A stretch of DNA of 64,000 nucleotides. It comes from Ischnura elegans (lineage: Eukaryota; Arthropoda; Insecta; Odonata; Coenagrionidae). The notes under the pieces were generated by a model that ran no database searches, was not told the DNA's origin, and was given only the letters and a program-made list of their open reading frames with translations. Position numbers and translations under genes: made by a program. Positions within the stretch are counted from its first letter, which is position 1, and each line of letters starts with the position of its first letter. Of the stretch, positions 1 to 10,922 are shown in pieces. The stretch spans positions 83,339,907 through 83,403,906 of the forward strand of contig NC_060249.1 of the NCBI RefSeq assembly GCF_921293095.1. Reading direction: 5' to 3'.

Positions 1-5
1 CTATG

Positions 6-112
6 CATGATCAAATAGTTTGCGCAGCAACAATTTGTGCGCAAATATTGGGTAGCGAAAGACCTAAATTTATTGCGCAAACATAGTCGTTGGGCAACTT
101 GTTTGATCGTGT
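6..112. repeat. Short imperfect inverted repeat
   Basis: The sequence at 6-25 is roughly the reverse complement of 90-112, with the shared core GATCAAA/TTTGATC, and about 65 bp lie between. The size and shape suit a tiny foldback MITE or the terminal pieces of one. No coding content, and no target duplication could be defined because the window starts here. Confidence 0.4.
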
Positions 113-597
113 GTGAGATCGTTTATACAGTTTGCAGAAGAAGGGGGAATGGTGAATTTGGCACTTTTGGATTTTGAGGGAATAAATTAGGAAAACAGAT
201 GGCTTGCAGTGTAAGCCTGGATTCCCAAAAGAAGTAAGTCGATGGAAAAATTTTGAATTCGGCCGTTTCTCTCAAAATTATAATAATATGCCTCTCGACA
301 AATTTGTGTCTCTTTCAAAAGTCAGTCATACTTGAGGGATTTAAACTACTTCGAAGGATAAGTGTGATCTTATCATACATGGATGATGAAATTGGGGTGA
401 AGAAACGATGAAAATCAATGATGAAAATTCTAATGTGGTCGAGATATTTATGAGTAATACGACGTGAGTTCGATATGCAATGCAACACATTTTTTTCACA
501 GTCAATTTTGGTGGAAAAGCACTTAGAATTTTTGTGAAACATTTTAAAGCATTCCTAAATCGTCTCATGCAGTTGCATTGAATTCCGATAGGTGATC
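113..597. other. Unassigned AT-rich DNA
   Basis: Only short chance reading frames are present on the minus strand (75 codons at most, in overlapping frames). No repeat seen elsewhere in the window and no splice-flanked coding signal were noticed. Confidence 0.5.
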
Positions 598-1170
598 GCG
601 CAAAACGGAGCTATTAAAACGGCGTCATTAACCGAGGTGCGATCCAAACAACGGAAAGTAATTGAGTTTCTATTGGCGGAAAATCAGGGTATCTCTCATA
701 TTCATTGACGCTTGCAGTATGTCTACCGTGATATGGCAGTAGACGAAAGCAGTGGCGGATCTATGGGGGGGGCTAAGGAGGATATAGCCGCCCCTTGGGT
801 ATCCAATTTACACTAGATAGAATTGTAATTTTTTTCGGCCCCCACTACCGCTGGGAGGATAATCCCGACTTAGCCCCGGTGCAGCACGGTGAGTCGTTGG
901 GCAATCCGTGTTTCATCATCACCGCTACAGGGTTGATGAAGAAGTTATAGATGCAATGCGAAGTTGGCTCTGACATTGACTAGTGAAATGGTACAGCATA
1001 GGCATGCAGACCCACACTTCAAGGTGTCGTCAAGCCGTAGGTTTGAATGGAGATTACATGGAAAAATAGTATTGTGTAGCTAAAAGATAGGGGAATAACA
1101 TGGTATATTTGAATGCTGAATAAAAACACTCTTGTTTGAGGAAAAATAAGTTGAATTACTTATTAAACTG
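598..1170 (+). pseudogene. Internally deleted mariner-like transposase relic, copy 1
   Basis: Translation near 627-745 reads as a mariner-type N-terminal helix-turn-helix region (EVRSKQRKVIEFLLAENQG, then RLQYVYRDMAVD). After an insertion it continues with TVSRWAIRV at about 884-910. The frame then jumps straight to a transposase C-terminus (DEEVIDAMRSWL, KWYSIGM, and NGDY-EK near 1045-1060) with stop codons and frameshifts. The DDE/D catalytic core is missing, so this is a deletion derivative, not an active enzyme. A closely similar copy lies at 1326-1690. Mariner assignment rests on the HTH phrase and the WYxxGM...GDYxEK ending; the exact family is uncertain. Confidence 0.6.
750..882 (+). 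mobile_element. hAT-like MITE fragment inside the mariner relic
   Basis: This stretch begins CAGTGGCGGATCTATGGGGG, a typical hAT-style terminus, and interrupts the reading frame that is continuous in the sister copy at 1326-1690. The right boundary near GGTGCA is inferred from that comparison. A clear 8-bp target duplication was not found, so the ends may be eroded. Confidence 0.5.
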
Positions 1171-1268
1171 CCCTCGTATCTCTCGATGATTTCAGACAAG
1201 AGATAGTTGTGAGGTTTGAAGGAATAATTCCCCGGTGTCTCACCGGGTGCAGTTTTGAATAACTGGTT

Positions 1269-1307
1269 CCAATGTTTTGAAAGCTGAGTCTGCCACCGTC
1301 TTCAGGG
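1269..1307 (-). ncRNA. Hammerhead-like core motif, locus a
   Basis: On the minus strand the sequence reads CTGAAGA, one C, an imperfect stem (GGTGGC with GCTTTC around loop AGACTCA), then AAAAC where other loci have GAAAC. It matches the better preserved motifs at 42490-42532 and 7713-7753. It lies between the two mariner relics. Assignment to a ribozyme is tentative because the G of GAAA is lost here. Confidence 0.35.
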
Positions 1308-1325
1308 ATAGAATGAGGAGCCAAG

Positions 1326-1690
1326 ATCAGACGTATCTCTGATACTCATAGGCGCTTGCAGTATGTCTACAGTGATCTGGCAGTGGACGTAAGAACCGTG
1401 AGTCGTTGGGCAATCAGTGTTTCATCATCACCGCTACAGTTATGATGAAGAAGCTGTTGATGCCAAACGACGTTGGCTCCGACATTGACCAGTAAAATGG
1501 TACCGTGTAGGCATGCAGGCCTCCCTTCAAGATGGCATCAAGCCATAGTATTCAGTGGAGATTACATTGAAAAATAGTGTTGTGTAACAAAAAGATTCGG
1601 GAGTAACATGGTGTATTTGAATGCTGAATAAAACAACCCATGCTTGAGTAACAAATATGTTGCATTACTTTTTAAACACCCTTCGCTCAT
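1326..1690 (+). pseudogene. Internally deleted mariner-like transposase relic, copy 2
   Basis: The translation runs HRRLQYVYSDLAVDVRTVSR then WAISV. It then jumps frame to YDEEAVDAKRRWLRH, a stop, and PVKWYRVGMQASLQDGIKP, finishing with GDYIEK in another frame. The same deletion join between the HTH part and the C-terminus occurs in copy 1, so the deletion predates the duplication. The two copies are tandem, about 640 bp apart. No terminal inverted repeats were identified. Confidence 0.6.
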
Positions 1691-1699
1691 CGGAAAAAC

Positions 1700-3130
1700 A
1701 CGGTTTTTTTTAAGTTTACTATTAACTACTTCCTCTTTCCGAATTCACAACTAATTATTTTCATAAAAATGTTAGTTATAGAACGACCATTTTTGATGGA
1801 AATTTGTATATATTTCTTTTTTGACCGCATTGCGTATATATTCATCAACGTTTTTTCAATATTTTTCAATTTTGATTCCTCTCCATTTTTATGCTCAACT
1901 CACATTATACTTTATCTGATTTATCTTTTAAATACCCCTCCTTTCCCAAACCACAGCAGTCAATTATACACCTACCCCATTCCCTAAATAACTGTTTAGG
2001 GACTTCCAAATTTCTCTCGGGTGTTAATCCAATATATGAATCAAACGCTCTCTTAGAAAGCGGTAGGAAAAGGCAAAATACTGTTACCATAATACGAAAA
2101 GATATTATTTTCCACCTCTGACGATTCTTCCCAAGGCAGCTCAGCGTCCCATAGTGACAGAAATACCTTATGTAATAAATACTCTATTACCGGAAAGTTC
2201 CATAAAAAAGTTAAGAATGTTTTAAGAAAGAATTACGTGGGAGTTAAGGCCATAGGGCTTATTTTAATACCATACTCTGAGGAGGAGGCATGCTTTGATC
2301 CGCGGATAATAATAAAGCTTTTAATCGCCATAAGTCACCTGAAAAATTGTTCCCTTTCAGATGAAACTTTCATCAAGTGAACTGCAAAACATTGCGATTA
2401 TAATATTCTTACTTTATTATCTTCCCTCTATTTATTACCATTATTTATTTTAGTGAATGTTGTGTGAATGTAAGGAAATCTTTCTATGTAATTAAACGGC
2501 CTTCGGGCCTCGTGAATTCAGTGAAAATTCCAGTGAAGGGTAGAAATACGAATAGCTAATTGATGATTGGTATCACCGCTAAAGCTTTCCTTTCGCTATA
2601 TGATAAGGAAACACACCGATATCTCAATATATATCGCATGTGGATACACATTGATTTGCATATTAAACTGAATTTAACTGTACACCTCGAGGTCCATTGT
2701 TATACGAAACGTTCCAGTAAATTAATCACTATGGTGAATTATGAAGTAATTTTGGCGATACAGAGAAATGTTTACCTATTAAATAGATGTTTTCCTCTTT
2801 CTTTCACTATTCTATTTAGCAAAAATCATTGTTTTATTTTTGGTAAATATCAAAATTAGCAATACTATTCATCAACATTTGTGTTACTCTCTATGGAATA
2901 TATTCATGCAGTTAAATTCTACTGGCAATTTGATGTCTATATCGGCAGATAAAATTCGAGGAAGAAGTATATGAGAAGATTTTTCTGAATGACATAAATC
3001 ATTTTTTCCTTTCACATTTCTTTGGTGAGTTAGTACGGAAATTATAAACGTATAAAAAAGGTGGTAGTTACATCAGATACGAATACATTATATTGAATGT
3101 TTAGGATTGTCTAATATTAGGATATAATAA
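1700..3130. other. Unassigned AT-rich DNA
   Basis: Overlapping short frames occur at 1769-2121 and 2560-2859 but lack gene-like composition, start context or splice support. No repeat shared with the rest of the window was seen. Confidence 0.45.
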
Positions 3131-3132
3131 TT

Positions 3133-3194
3133 CAAACTAACCAAAAATGACAACAATGCAAACTAACAAAAAATTGTCATTTTTGGTTAGTTTG
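3133..3194. repeat. Perfect 21-bp-arm hairpin
   Basis: The 21 bases at 3133-3153 are the exact reverse complement of 3174-3194, separated by a 20-base loop that repeats part of the arm (GCAAACTAAC). No mismatch occurs in the arms. It could fold as an RNA or DNA cruciform. Nothing shows that it is transcribed. Confidence 0.75.
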
Positions 3195-4285
3195 CATTAT
3201 TATGATACAAATAAAATTAAACCTAACCCTCAATTTAACATTAACTTATTTTTGAACACATTTTTCCGACAATTCACTGCTCAAGAGGGAGCACGACTTC
3301 ACCATATATTAAAAAAAAAAAAGAGAAGGGGTGGAAGAGTATCTGTCAATATTAAGCGCCAATCCATTATAAAACCTAAAAGAGATCGACCAATCAACAT
3401 ATTAAGTTTGACAAGGAAACGATTAAAGCTTTGTGGAATTCCTCCATCCATATTATTACCCATTTAGATTAAACGTTTCGTAAAAACCTCTCATTGACTA
3501 AATATACGATCTTAAGTATCATCAACAGTAGAGTTTGTTTGCCAGAAGTGAGAATTACTTCGAAGAAAAAATTAGTATTGTTGGATCTAGGTATTTTCAA
3601 ATTAAGCCAGTACATATGTCCAAAAATTAAAATTTTCCAGTAGGTCAGTTACTCTTGGCGTGTCACTATTTTTTTACAATCTATGTTTTTGAAAATACGA
3701 GTAAAAACGGGTGACTGAGAGAGGGAACGAAGGGAGATTGAATTTGCGAAGGCCGGAACAGAATATTAGGTACTTCAAATAGTAAAAAATCGAATAGTTA
3801 CATATCAGACGTTAGAGACTACCTTGGTAACGGTAGAAATATAGATTGAAAGAATGACAGCAATAATTAATTGTTCCCAGTCACTAATTTACTTCACTGA
3901 ATATAATTTACTGCTATGAGCGAACATTATACAACTTTTACATGAGTTAGGCTTGGAGCCGCTTGTAACTCGGAGGCTACGTTCTAGACTCACATTATTT
4001 GAGCCATTAAGACAATATATTAGGGCATGAGAAGCCAAGGGGCACAAGTGATTTTTTTTCTCAACAGAGTTAGGTAAAGTTAACTGTTAGAAGAAATACA
4101 CAAAAATTAGTTGCCAAGGGATACGAGTAAGTCTCATTTCTGTGCTGACATCGAGTGGAAAATCAAATAAACTATTTATATCAAATATTTAATTCATCCT
4201 GTTTGTTTTCCATACCTAATTTCTGTACCTAACAGTGTATAGAAAAAAGAAATCACCAGTACACCTTGGCTTCCAAACCACTCAT
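3195..4285. other. Unassigned AT-rich DNA
   Basis: The plus-strand frame starting at 3147 runs to 3467 but is Lys/Arg-rich, crosses the hairpin and an A11-12 tract and shows no recognisable domain. No repeats shared with other parts of the window were detected. Confidence 0.4.
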
Positions 4286-4289
4286 ATAT

Positions 4290-4570
4290 CTTTCGGAGAG
4301 ACACAAAGAGCATCATCTTTGTTAGCATCAAATTTCCAAGTTCAAGAAAAACGAAAAAACGAGAGAGATGTTCCGCCGAACGGATAGATATACGGATTCC
4401 TTTTTTTCCCGAACAATATAGAGATATAATAAATGTTACATTAAAATAAGGCTGTGAAATAACTCCTAATGAAAAACTGATTTTTTATATTCTCTAACAA
4501 CTTAATGGCAGGTCCTAACACCTCCCACCGCATGTGGGTGTCAACAGTAGGTGCCTTGGCAGCCAAACGC
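4290..4570 (+). mobile_element. CR1-like LINE 3' end, copy 1
   Basis: At 4364-4432 a broken frame reads REMFRRTDRY...SFFP, matching the terminal pol residues REMFCRTDRYGNSFLPRTIK of the copy at 53560-53985. Downstream, GGCAGGTCCTAACACCTCCC near 4508 matches the 3' untranslated part of that copy, ending near a short repeat tail. A frameshift follows SFFP. The element is a 5'-truncated dead 3' fragment. Confidence 0.6.
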
Positions 4571-4689
4571 CATCTCCGCAAAAGTAGTCTTGAAAACCCT
4601 AAGAAATATATAAATTATCATATACATTCAATTACTACTAGTTCATACTAAAGAAATATTTTATTCATTAAATAATACGACTGGCGAAG

Positions 4690-5113
4690 TTTATAAGTAT
4701 CACTATGCTCCTATATGGACAATGACAGCAGCGGGGAAAGCAAAGATAAGAGAGGCTTTTGAAACGTGGTGCTACAGAAGAATGATGAAGATCAAATGAA
4801 TCGACTGAGTAAGTAATGAGCAAGTCCTAATAAGAGTAGGAGCGAATAGAACCCTCATGAAAACCTTAGTAAGAAGACGGAACAACCTTTTAGGTCACAT
4901 CTTGAGATTAGATGGCCTGATGAAGACAATCGTCGAGGGACAACTGGATGGCAAAAATGGAAAAGGAAGACCTCGAACAAAATATATAGAACAGGTAAAG
5001 AAGGATGTGAAAGAGAAGAAATACGTAGGTTTGAAAAGATAGGATGTTACGAGAATTGAGAAGAAAGCTGCATTAAACCATTCTACGGATTGTTGACCAG
5101 TGATGATGATGTT
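4690..5113 (+). mobile_element. LINE (family B) 3' end with pol C-terminus
   Basis: The open frame 4857-5039 encodes the end of a non-LTR retrotransposon polymerase, with LLGHILRLDGLMKTIVEGQ, GKGRPRTKYIEQVKKDVKEK and a stop, followed by a decayed ALNHSTDC ending and a short 3' untranslated segment ending in GATGATGATG. The upstream part (about 4735-4850) has stops. Reverse transcriptase and endonuclease domains are absent here. Fragments of the same family lie at 10344, 28595, 30620, 45000, 47490, 51010 and 56795. The clade is probably RTE-like, but that is a guess. Confidence 0.7.
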
Positions 5114-5114
5114 C

Positions 5115-7110
5115 ATTATGAAATCCTGTATCTTGATTCCTCATGCCAAGTTGAAAAACGGGAAATTTTTATCTCTATACTTTTTTATATATTTTAGGAC
5201 ACTTCTTCATAATCTAATAGCAATAATTATAAGAATAAATTGGAGCAATATAAGTGAATTAATTTATTGGAGGGACACTCATATGCACTCTTTGTACTCA
5301 CGCGAAAAATCCTAAACACACCAATATCTCCCGCCACACGGCGCCTCGCGGAATAGTACGTATGTAGATTTAGATAGGAATGAAAACGGGCAAATTTGAG
5401 AAGGAGAGCGAACTGAAATGGAATGGTTTGCAAAGGACGGAACTTGGGAAAACACAGAGGGGATGAACCGGTGAGTGGTTTGTGTTTCGGGTGTGAACGG
5501 GAGCGTCGAGTGCGGGTGGAGAGGGATTAGGAGGGGAGCGAGTGGTCATCAGTGAGCGGTCGAACGGACGAGCAGAGGTCGAGGGGTGACGCTGCTACAC
5601 CGTCAACTGTTTTATTTGTAACTGACCCTCTTCCTACGCGCGGACCTTATACCTAATGACCGGGAGCTCTACGATGTAATCACAGTCAGGATTAAGCAAG
5701 TGATACGGCAATTAAATGGGATATAATTAATTATCTCTATCACAACCTACAGTCCCTCAGTGCCGGCAATATCAACCAGCAATGAACTAAACTCGAAGAC
5801 GTGCACATATCACGATTTTCGCTTGGTTATTTACGGGCCAGCTTGAATGTATGCATCTCTAGGGTTGGTTCGAATTTCGCTTAGTTGGTGTATCAGGGTA
5901 ACTCCAAAAGGATGTGTCATAGTTATTTTTTATGAATAATATTTTGCATTAGCGATCAGGAAGAACAATTATTTCCGTTGAGGGTTTTGTTAAGGATTTA
6001 TTAACAAAGATGGTTTTATTATGGATTATTTTGAATGAAAATGGATATCAGAAGAAATAAAGACAAAACGCAAAGTAAAAATCTCATAGAAAGACGAGTT
6101 TCCAAAACTATGGACACTAAAAACGGCTATTGTTTAATTCACTAGATACTCCTGTATACAAGAACAGGTAACCAAGGAAGCTGTACATTAACAAGGGAAT
6201 AAAGAACTATACTACACATTTTATTAAGTATTCTTTGAAAAAGAAGTTCTCAGTTAGACTGTGAGTACAATGCTGGAGCGATATTCTTAGGATGACTTTA
6301 AAAAATAATATTTCTCAATTTTATGCCAATAAGCAATTTAAGCATGTCACTAACTTACCTTACTTCTTCATGAGAAAATATTATCCCACTGTTTTCCAAT
6401 GCATTTACGGCAAATACTGCTTTTCATTAAACTAAGTACCTCCTCATGCTTTTTAATTTGATATTTTCATGTTTTTAACTTTATAAAACGATTTTTGGTA
6501 GTTCTGTCCTGGCGTTTACGTATTGCTTCCATCTCTTGTAGCCCTGAAAATATTGAATTATTATGTGTCATCATTTTCCTCGAGTGAATATTCTTTTTAT
6601 TTAGTTTAACTTTTTGCCGCAAATGCGGTTATCCAAGCACACCTGGTTTCCCTCAATCGTGTTACCCTTTAAGGGTGCTTCTGCTACCCTTACGAACCCA
6701 AATAACAGAGGTGACATTATATATAAGTATTACACTTTGAACATTGTTTTACGATTTCACTTCTCAAAAGTTGGATGTGTCCTTTTCAAATAAAATTCAA
6801 CAGGGATCGAAACTATGCAAAGTAATTGCAGTTATACTCATCTTGCTTCCCGTTTAGGGTGGAGAAAAAAAGAATGGATATTCCATTATAAAACTTCGCC
6901 GAGAACCGAGTGCACTTATTGTACAAACGCATTTAACAACTATTAAACGATGGCTTAATTCCCATGGGGTGTATCGAATCGTTATACACTATTCTCACAT
7001 CAAAACAAATACCAAAATGCGAATATTTTTAGAGCCGAAGTCTCTCCCTCTCTAATTTTCGTTTACCCAAGAGCATGCAAACAAAATTAATATTATAATT
7101 GAAAAATAAA
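5115..7110. other. Unassigned unique DNA
   Basis: A CpG-richer patch at about 5330-5660 contains ATGAACCG followed by GTGAGT (near 5463-5476), which could be a tiny first exon with a donor, but no partner exon or core promoter could be confirmed. The rest is AT-rich with only short frames. No shared repeats seen. Confidence 0.35.
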
Positions 7111-7114
7111 ATTT

Positions 7115-7545
7115 CCAAAAAATGGTAATCTTTCATTTTTCCTGGGATCCACTCTCATCCCATGGGAAGGAGTGCGTGGTGTTAACTCCACGGGGTGGAT
7201 GGAGAGGGAAACACGGCTTCGCGGTACAGTGGAAGGGAGGTATAATGGGAGAAGAGGCGAATTCTGGGTCGAATCGGGCATGGAAAAGGCCCCTCGTCAA
7301 ATGGCGGCGGTTGCCTGGTTCCATTAGTATGCTAATGAAAGATGCGTTCACGAAGGGAGGGAGGGAGAATTGTGGAGGGATAACTTCTCCCTACACCCTC
7401 ATCCCTCTCTCTCTCTCTCTCTCTCTCCCTCCCTCGCTGGGGAATTTTTGTTCCCTTGCCATGGGACCCACACCCCTGTTGAGGTCGCAGGTCCGGGGGG
7501 GAGGGGACAGGGTCGCCCACACTGTGGATATGCATGGCGCTCTTT
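7115..7545. other. GC-rich unique island with a (CT)n tract
   Basis: The base composition jumps well above the surrounding DNA and CpG is frequent. It holds a (CT)n run at about 7404-7428, CT/CCCT-rich flanks, an ATGCTAAT octamer-like word near 7330, and GGTCCGGGGGGGAGGGG near 7491. Several frames of 60-141 codons stay open on both strands, which is expected from composition, and none has a recognisable domain. It may be a regulatory or promoter-type island. No copy was seen elsewhere in the window. Confidence 0.35.
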
Positions 7546-7667
7546 AGAAAAATATCGAGGTCAACAATTTTGGTGGCCTATGGAAAAATAAAATAACTTT
7601 GCAAAGTTCCACCTAAATTTATTTCACCGACCTAGGTTTCAACTTTAACATTCAACAGTCATAAAGG

Positions 7668-7850
7668 GCACCGGTGATATCTTATAGGGTTTTCCACCGA
7701 GTGAGATGCTTGAAGGCCAACGTTTCGATGGCTGTCTCTGCTATTGTCCTCAGGACATAAACGAATTCTCTGAGAAGATGGCGAAGGCAGCCATCGAAAC
7801 GACGGCCTACAAAAAAAGTCACCCGATGGAAAACCCGAAAATATTTTACC
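7668..7850. repeat. Inverted-repeat element with paired hammerhead-like motifs (locus b)
   Basis: The left arm (about 7680-7755) and right arm (about 7767-7840) are imperfect inverted repeats. Each carries GGGTTTTCCA, a spacer, and ACGTTTCGATGGC or its complement. On the minus strand the left arm gives CTGAGGA, one base, a stem ending GCCATC, then GAAACG. On the plus strand the right arm gives CTGAGAA, GATGGC, loop GAAGGCA, GCCATC, GAAACG, a perfect 6-bp stem. This inverted pairing resembles the inverted pLTR pieces known in Penelope-like elements, which carry hammerhead motifs. No RT or GIY-YIG coding sequence is nearby. Confidence 0.5.
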
Positions 7851-8059
7851 CGTATCATTCGCCGAGAAAGATCAAAATCATATTTCAGTCATAATAGGTA
7901 TCATACCTTCATAATGACTGATTTACTCTCACAGGGAGAATATGAGCTGCAAGTTGCTCTAATTGGAAAATATTTTGTGCTAACACCAGTTCAGAGACCT
8001 TTATACTTCTAAATACACGAAATAAATATGAGTCAAATCGAAATAGTTGTGCTCGTTTT

Positions 8060-9045
8060 GGAAATTAAAATAGATATCGGAAGGTTATATTTGATGAATT
8101 AATGTTAAACGAAAGTGCAGTACAGTAAGTCATGTATTCGGTGTGGGACACAATCAAATTTTAGTCCTCAGTATGTAGCTGTCTGTGGGGGGGAAGGAAT
8201 TCGTTTAGATATTGTTGATCTTTTGGGGTTGCGCCATCATTATTTGGCTATTTACTAAGGAAATTATTATATACGTCATCCTTAAAAGTCATTGCCACAG
8301 TTGGTTACTTCTTTCTTTTCTAAAACATACTTATCTTGATATTTTTTGTCCATTTATAGCGATGACTAATGGTGAAATTGAGAATTCTCATGGCGCCGCC
8401 ATGGGGAAGTCAATTACTCATTGTACTCCATGGAGTCGCCCACAGGGAGCATATGCGGCCCAATCTGCTCAATTTAGAAACAATTTTGGGCTACCACCAA
8501 TTTTATGGATTAATTTGTAAAATAAATGGAATCAGTGGCGTAACTATGGGGGGATGAGGGGATAGATCCCCCAAAGTCTCATAAAATAAAAAATTATTTA
8601 ATACTATTGTCTAATTTTGACGTTTAATAATTGGATCTGCATAAAATTAAATCTATAGAGCCAAAATGACGTAAAATTTATTTCAAGGCATATCATTTTT
8701 CAAAAATTTTCCCGGAATTTCCATAACTTTTTCCGTTGCCTGGCGGCGGTGTCACCATCCTAGACCATCCCATCTCCCCCCCCCCCCAAGCACATTCCAA
8801 GTTACGCTACTGTATATAGTAAATATACTTACTATAAGTTAAGAATTTTTACTAGTTCGGTGATTTAAATAGGCATGGTAAGATTAGACTGAAAAATGAA
8901 TGTTTAAAAAAAGTGTAGGATAGTAAACCATGTCTTCGTTGGGGGACATAATCAAATTTAAGTCCTAAGTTGTTAAATATGGGGGTGGGGTGAGGATGGA
9001 ATAGGAAGTGTTGATTTTTCGAGGAGAATGCGCCATCATTGCTGG
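8060..9045. repeat. Local duplication, about 150-190 bp, 800 bp apart
   Basis: Sequence 8060-8250 (TTAATGTTAAAC, ACACAATCAAATTTTAGTCC, TTGCGCCATCATT) recurs in the same order and orientation at about 8855-9045 with moderate divergence. The spacer contains the hAT MITE at 8533-8812, so the two copies may be remnants of one longer tandem duplication. No coding potential was recognised in either copy. Confidence 0.6.
8533..8812 (+). mobile_element. hAT MITE family A, copy 1
   Basis: It begins CAGTGGCGTAACTATGGGGG and ends AGTTACGCTACTG, giving imperfect inverted termini of about 13 bp with the CAGTG signature of hAT elements. The interior matches copies at 27114, 28638 and 52912 (CCCCCAAAG...CAAAAATTTTCCC). 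It is too short to encode transposase. The flanking 8-bp words do not match, so its target duplication is lost or the locus rearranged. Confidence 0.75.
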
Positions 9046-9650
9046 GGGTAGTGTACTTTTATGTGTGGGAGAGATATCCTCCCGAGGTTGCCCACTTTTT
9101 AAGGAAGCTTGGTAAATAGGGGAGGGGGACTGGAGTTAAGGGTAGTATGGACGCTACGCTTATACTCGCTAACACGCACGCATCCCAAAGTCCTGGCTTG
9201 CTCATAAAGTATCGTCTACATCCCACCTCCAACCACTTACTCGGGCATAACTTTTCAAAAATTCATCATCTTCTCCCACTCTTCCCGACTCGAATACCCT
9301 CTCCCCATTGCCTCCTACGCTCGCGATCCGTCGCTTGATTGATGCTCATATTAAGTCCGCCTTTAACCGCACGCATCCAGCCCACCACGTCCTCCCAGCC
9401 TGCACACGTTTTTTTTACGCTTATGTTTTTTTTTGCCCCCACCTTCATTTTTTCGCGTCGGAGAGAGACACGCTCTCGGTTTCGCAATCACGCAAAGTTG
9501 GCCGAAGGAAAGAGAGAGGAGTATGAGGAGGAACAAGACGTGTTGACTTCTTGACCGAAAAAATAATAAGCACAGCCCTTCGCCAGAAATTTCATCAGCA
9601 ACCTGCAAGACGCTTCCATCATTTACGCTAATCCTCAAGTGTTCAGGCAA

Positions 9651-9720
9651 GAGAATAACGACAACCATACCCATGATCGAAGTTTTACTTCGATCCTGGG
9701 TATGACGTGTCGTTATTCTC
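9651..9720. repeat. Imperfect 33-bp-arm hairpin
   Basis: GAGAATAACGACA at 9651 pairs with TGTCGTTATTCTC ending at 9720, and CCATACCCATGATCGAAGT pairs with ACTTCGATCCTGGGTATG, closing on a loop of 3-4 bases. One arm has two extra bases and there is one mismatch. The hairpin lies in the first tandem copy and not in the second, so it arose or was lost after duplication. Confidence 0.65.
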
Positions 9721-10343
9721 CGTCTTATCCGTCACAGTTATGAAAAAAGCATTCAAAATTAAATGATCAATATGACTCTTAATTTGTGATTTTTGAGTAC
9801 GGAAGGATACATACAGCAATATTGAGAGGCATTGCATCAATAATCACCGCAAGTATTAAGCCCCTTTTCCAGCAAACTACAACGGATGTACGGATAACAT
9901 GAGCTGTGCACAACCGACGCCAACGGGGAAGTATTCTCCATAAGGCGTACCGCATACAATTTAATGATTCACAAATTATGCTTTTTTTATGCCTTAATTC
10001 TGCATTAAATAGGACATGAGAACCCGCCGACTCGTTCTACGACAGTATATTAATACATTAAGGGGAATTGAGCGTCTGATTGAGTGGATAGCTTCACCGA
10101 AAACCCATTTTCCGTTCAAGAGACTATTGGCTACAAAGGAAGAAGATAAGAGTATGAAAAGAAACAGGGCGTGTTGACTCCATGAGCGAAAAAGATTGTA
10201 AGCACAGCCATTCGCCAGGAGTTTCATAAGCAACCTGTAAGATTTCCATCATTTACGCTAATAAGTATTTACATATACGCTAAAGTATTTACTTGTTATC
10301 CGCTACAATTATGAAAAAATATTTAACTTCAAAATTAATAATC

Positions 10344-10620
10344 ACGGGTCAACAATCCTGAGATTGGTTTAACGCAACCCTCCAATCAATTCTCCTATCA
10401 GCTTATCTTTCCACACCCACGCATTTCTTCTCTTTCACATCCTTCTTCATCTCTTTCATAGATTTCATTCGAAGCCTTCCTTTTCCGTTCTTTGCCATCT
10501 ACTTGTCCCTCGACGATTGTTTTCATGAGGCCGTCATAGGGTTGATCCGCCATCTTGCCAAATTTTCATTAGGCTTCTCCTCTTACTCTCTGGAATAAGG
10601 GACTGTTGGCCACTCATCTT
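10344..10620 (-). mobile_element. LINE (family B) 3' fragment
   Basis: In reverse complement this matches the pol C-terminus and tail of the copy at 4690-5113. It has the GATTGTTGACC tail, a Lys/Glu-rich segment (KDVKEK-like) and the TIVEGQ region (ACAATCGTCGAGGGACAAG as read on the minus strand). It lies inside the second tandem duplication copy and is missing from the first, so it is a post-duplication insertion. Confidence 0.65.
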
Positions 10621-10922
10621 AATTCAAATTTATAATTATATTTTGAATAATTTGACGCTCAAATCGTGACTATTTGTAGAGAACGCGAAGAGATGCACAT
10701 CAGAAATATTGGGAAGTATTGCACTACTAAACACTGCAAGTACTCAGCACCTCTTTTCCAGACGGCGACTACGGATGTATTGTTAAAATGAGCTGCAAAA
10801 CCTACGTCAACAGGAAAATATCCTGCGTAAGGCGTATCGCATAAAATTTAATGCATCTAAAATTATGATTTGTTTTATGCATTAATTCTGCATTTAATGG
10901 GATATGATTATTTTAAAAAGCG

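Noticed and set aside
5463..5580. A promoter with an Inr (TCAGT) and a downstream DPE-like word, and a mini-exon ATGAACCG with donor
   Set aside because: The DPE-like word is one base off the required spacing and no partner exon was found; short words like these arise by chance.
7122..7547. A 141-codon plus-strand frame in the GC-rich island
   Set aside because: Several frames are open on both strands there, as expected from the composition, and the sequence includes a CT microsatellite and no domain.
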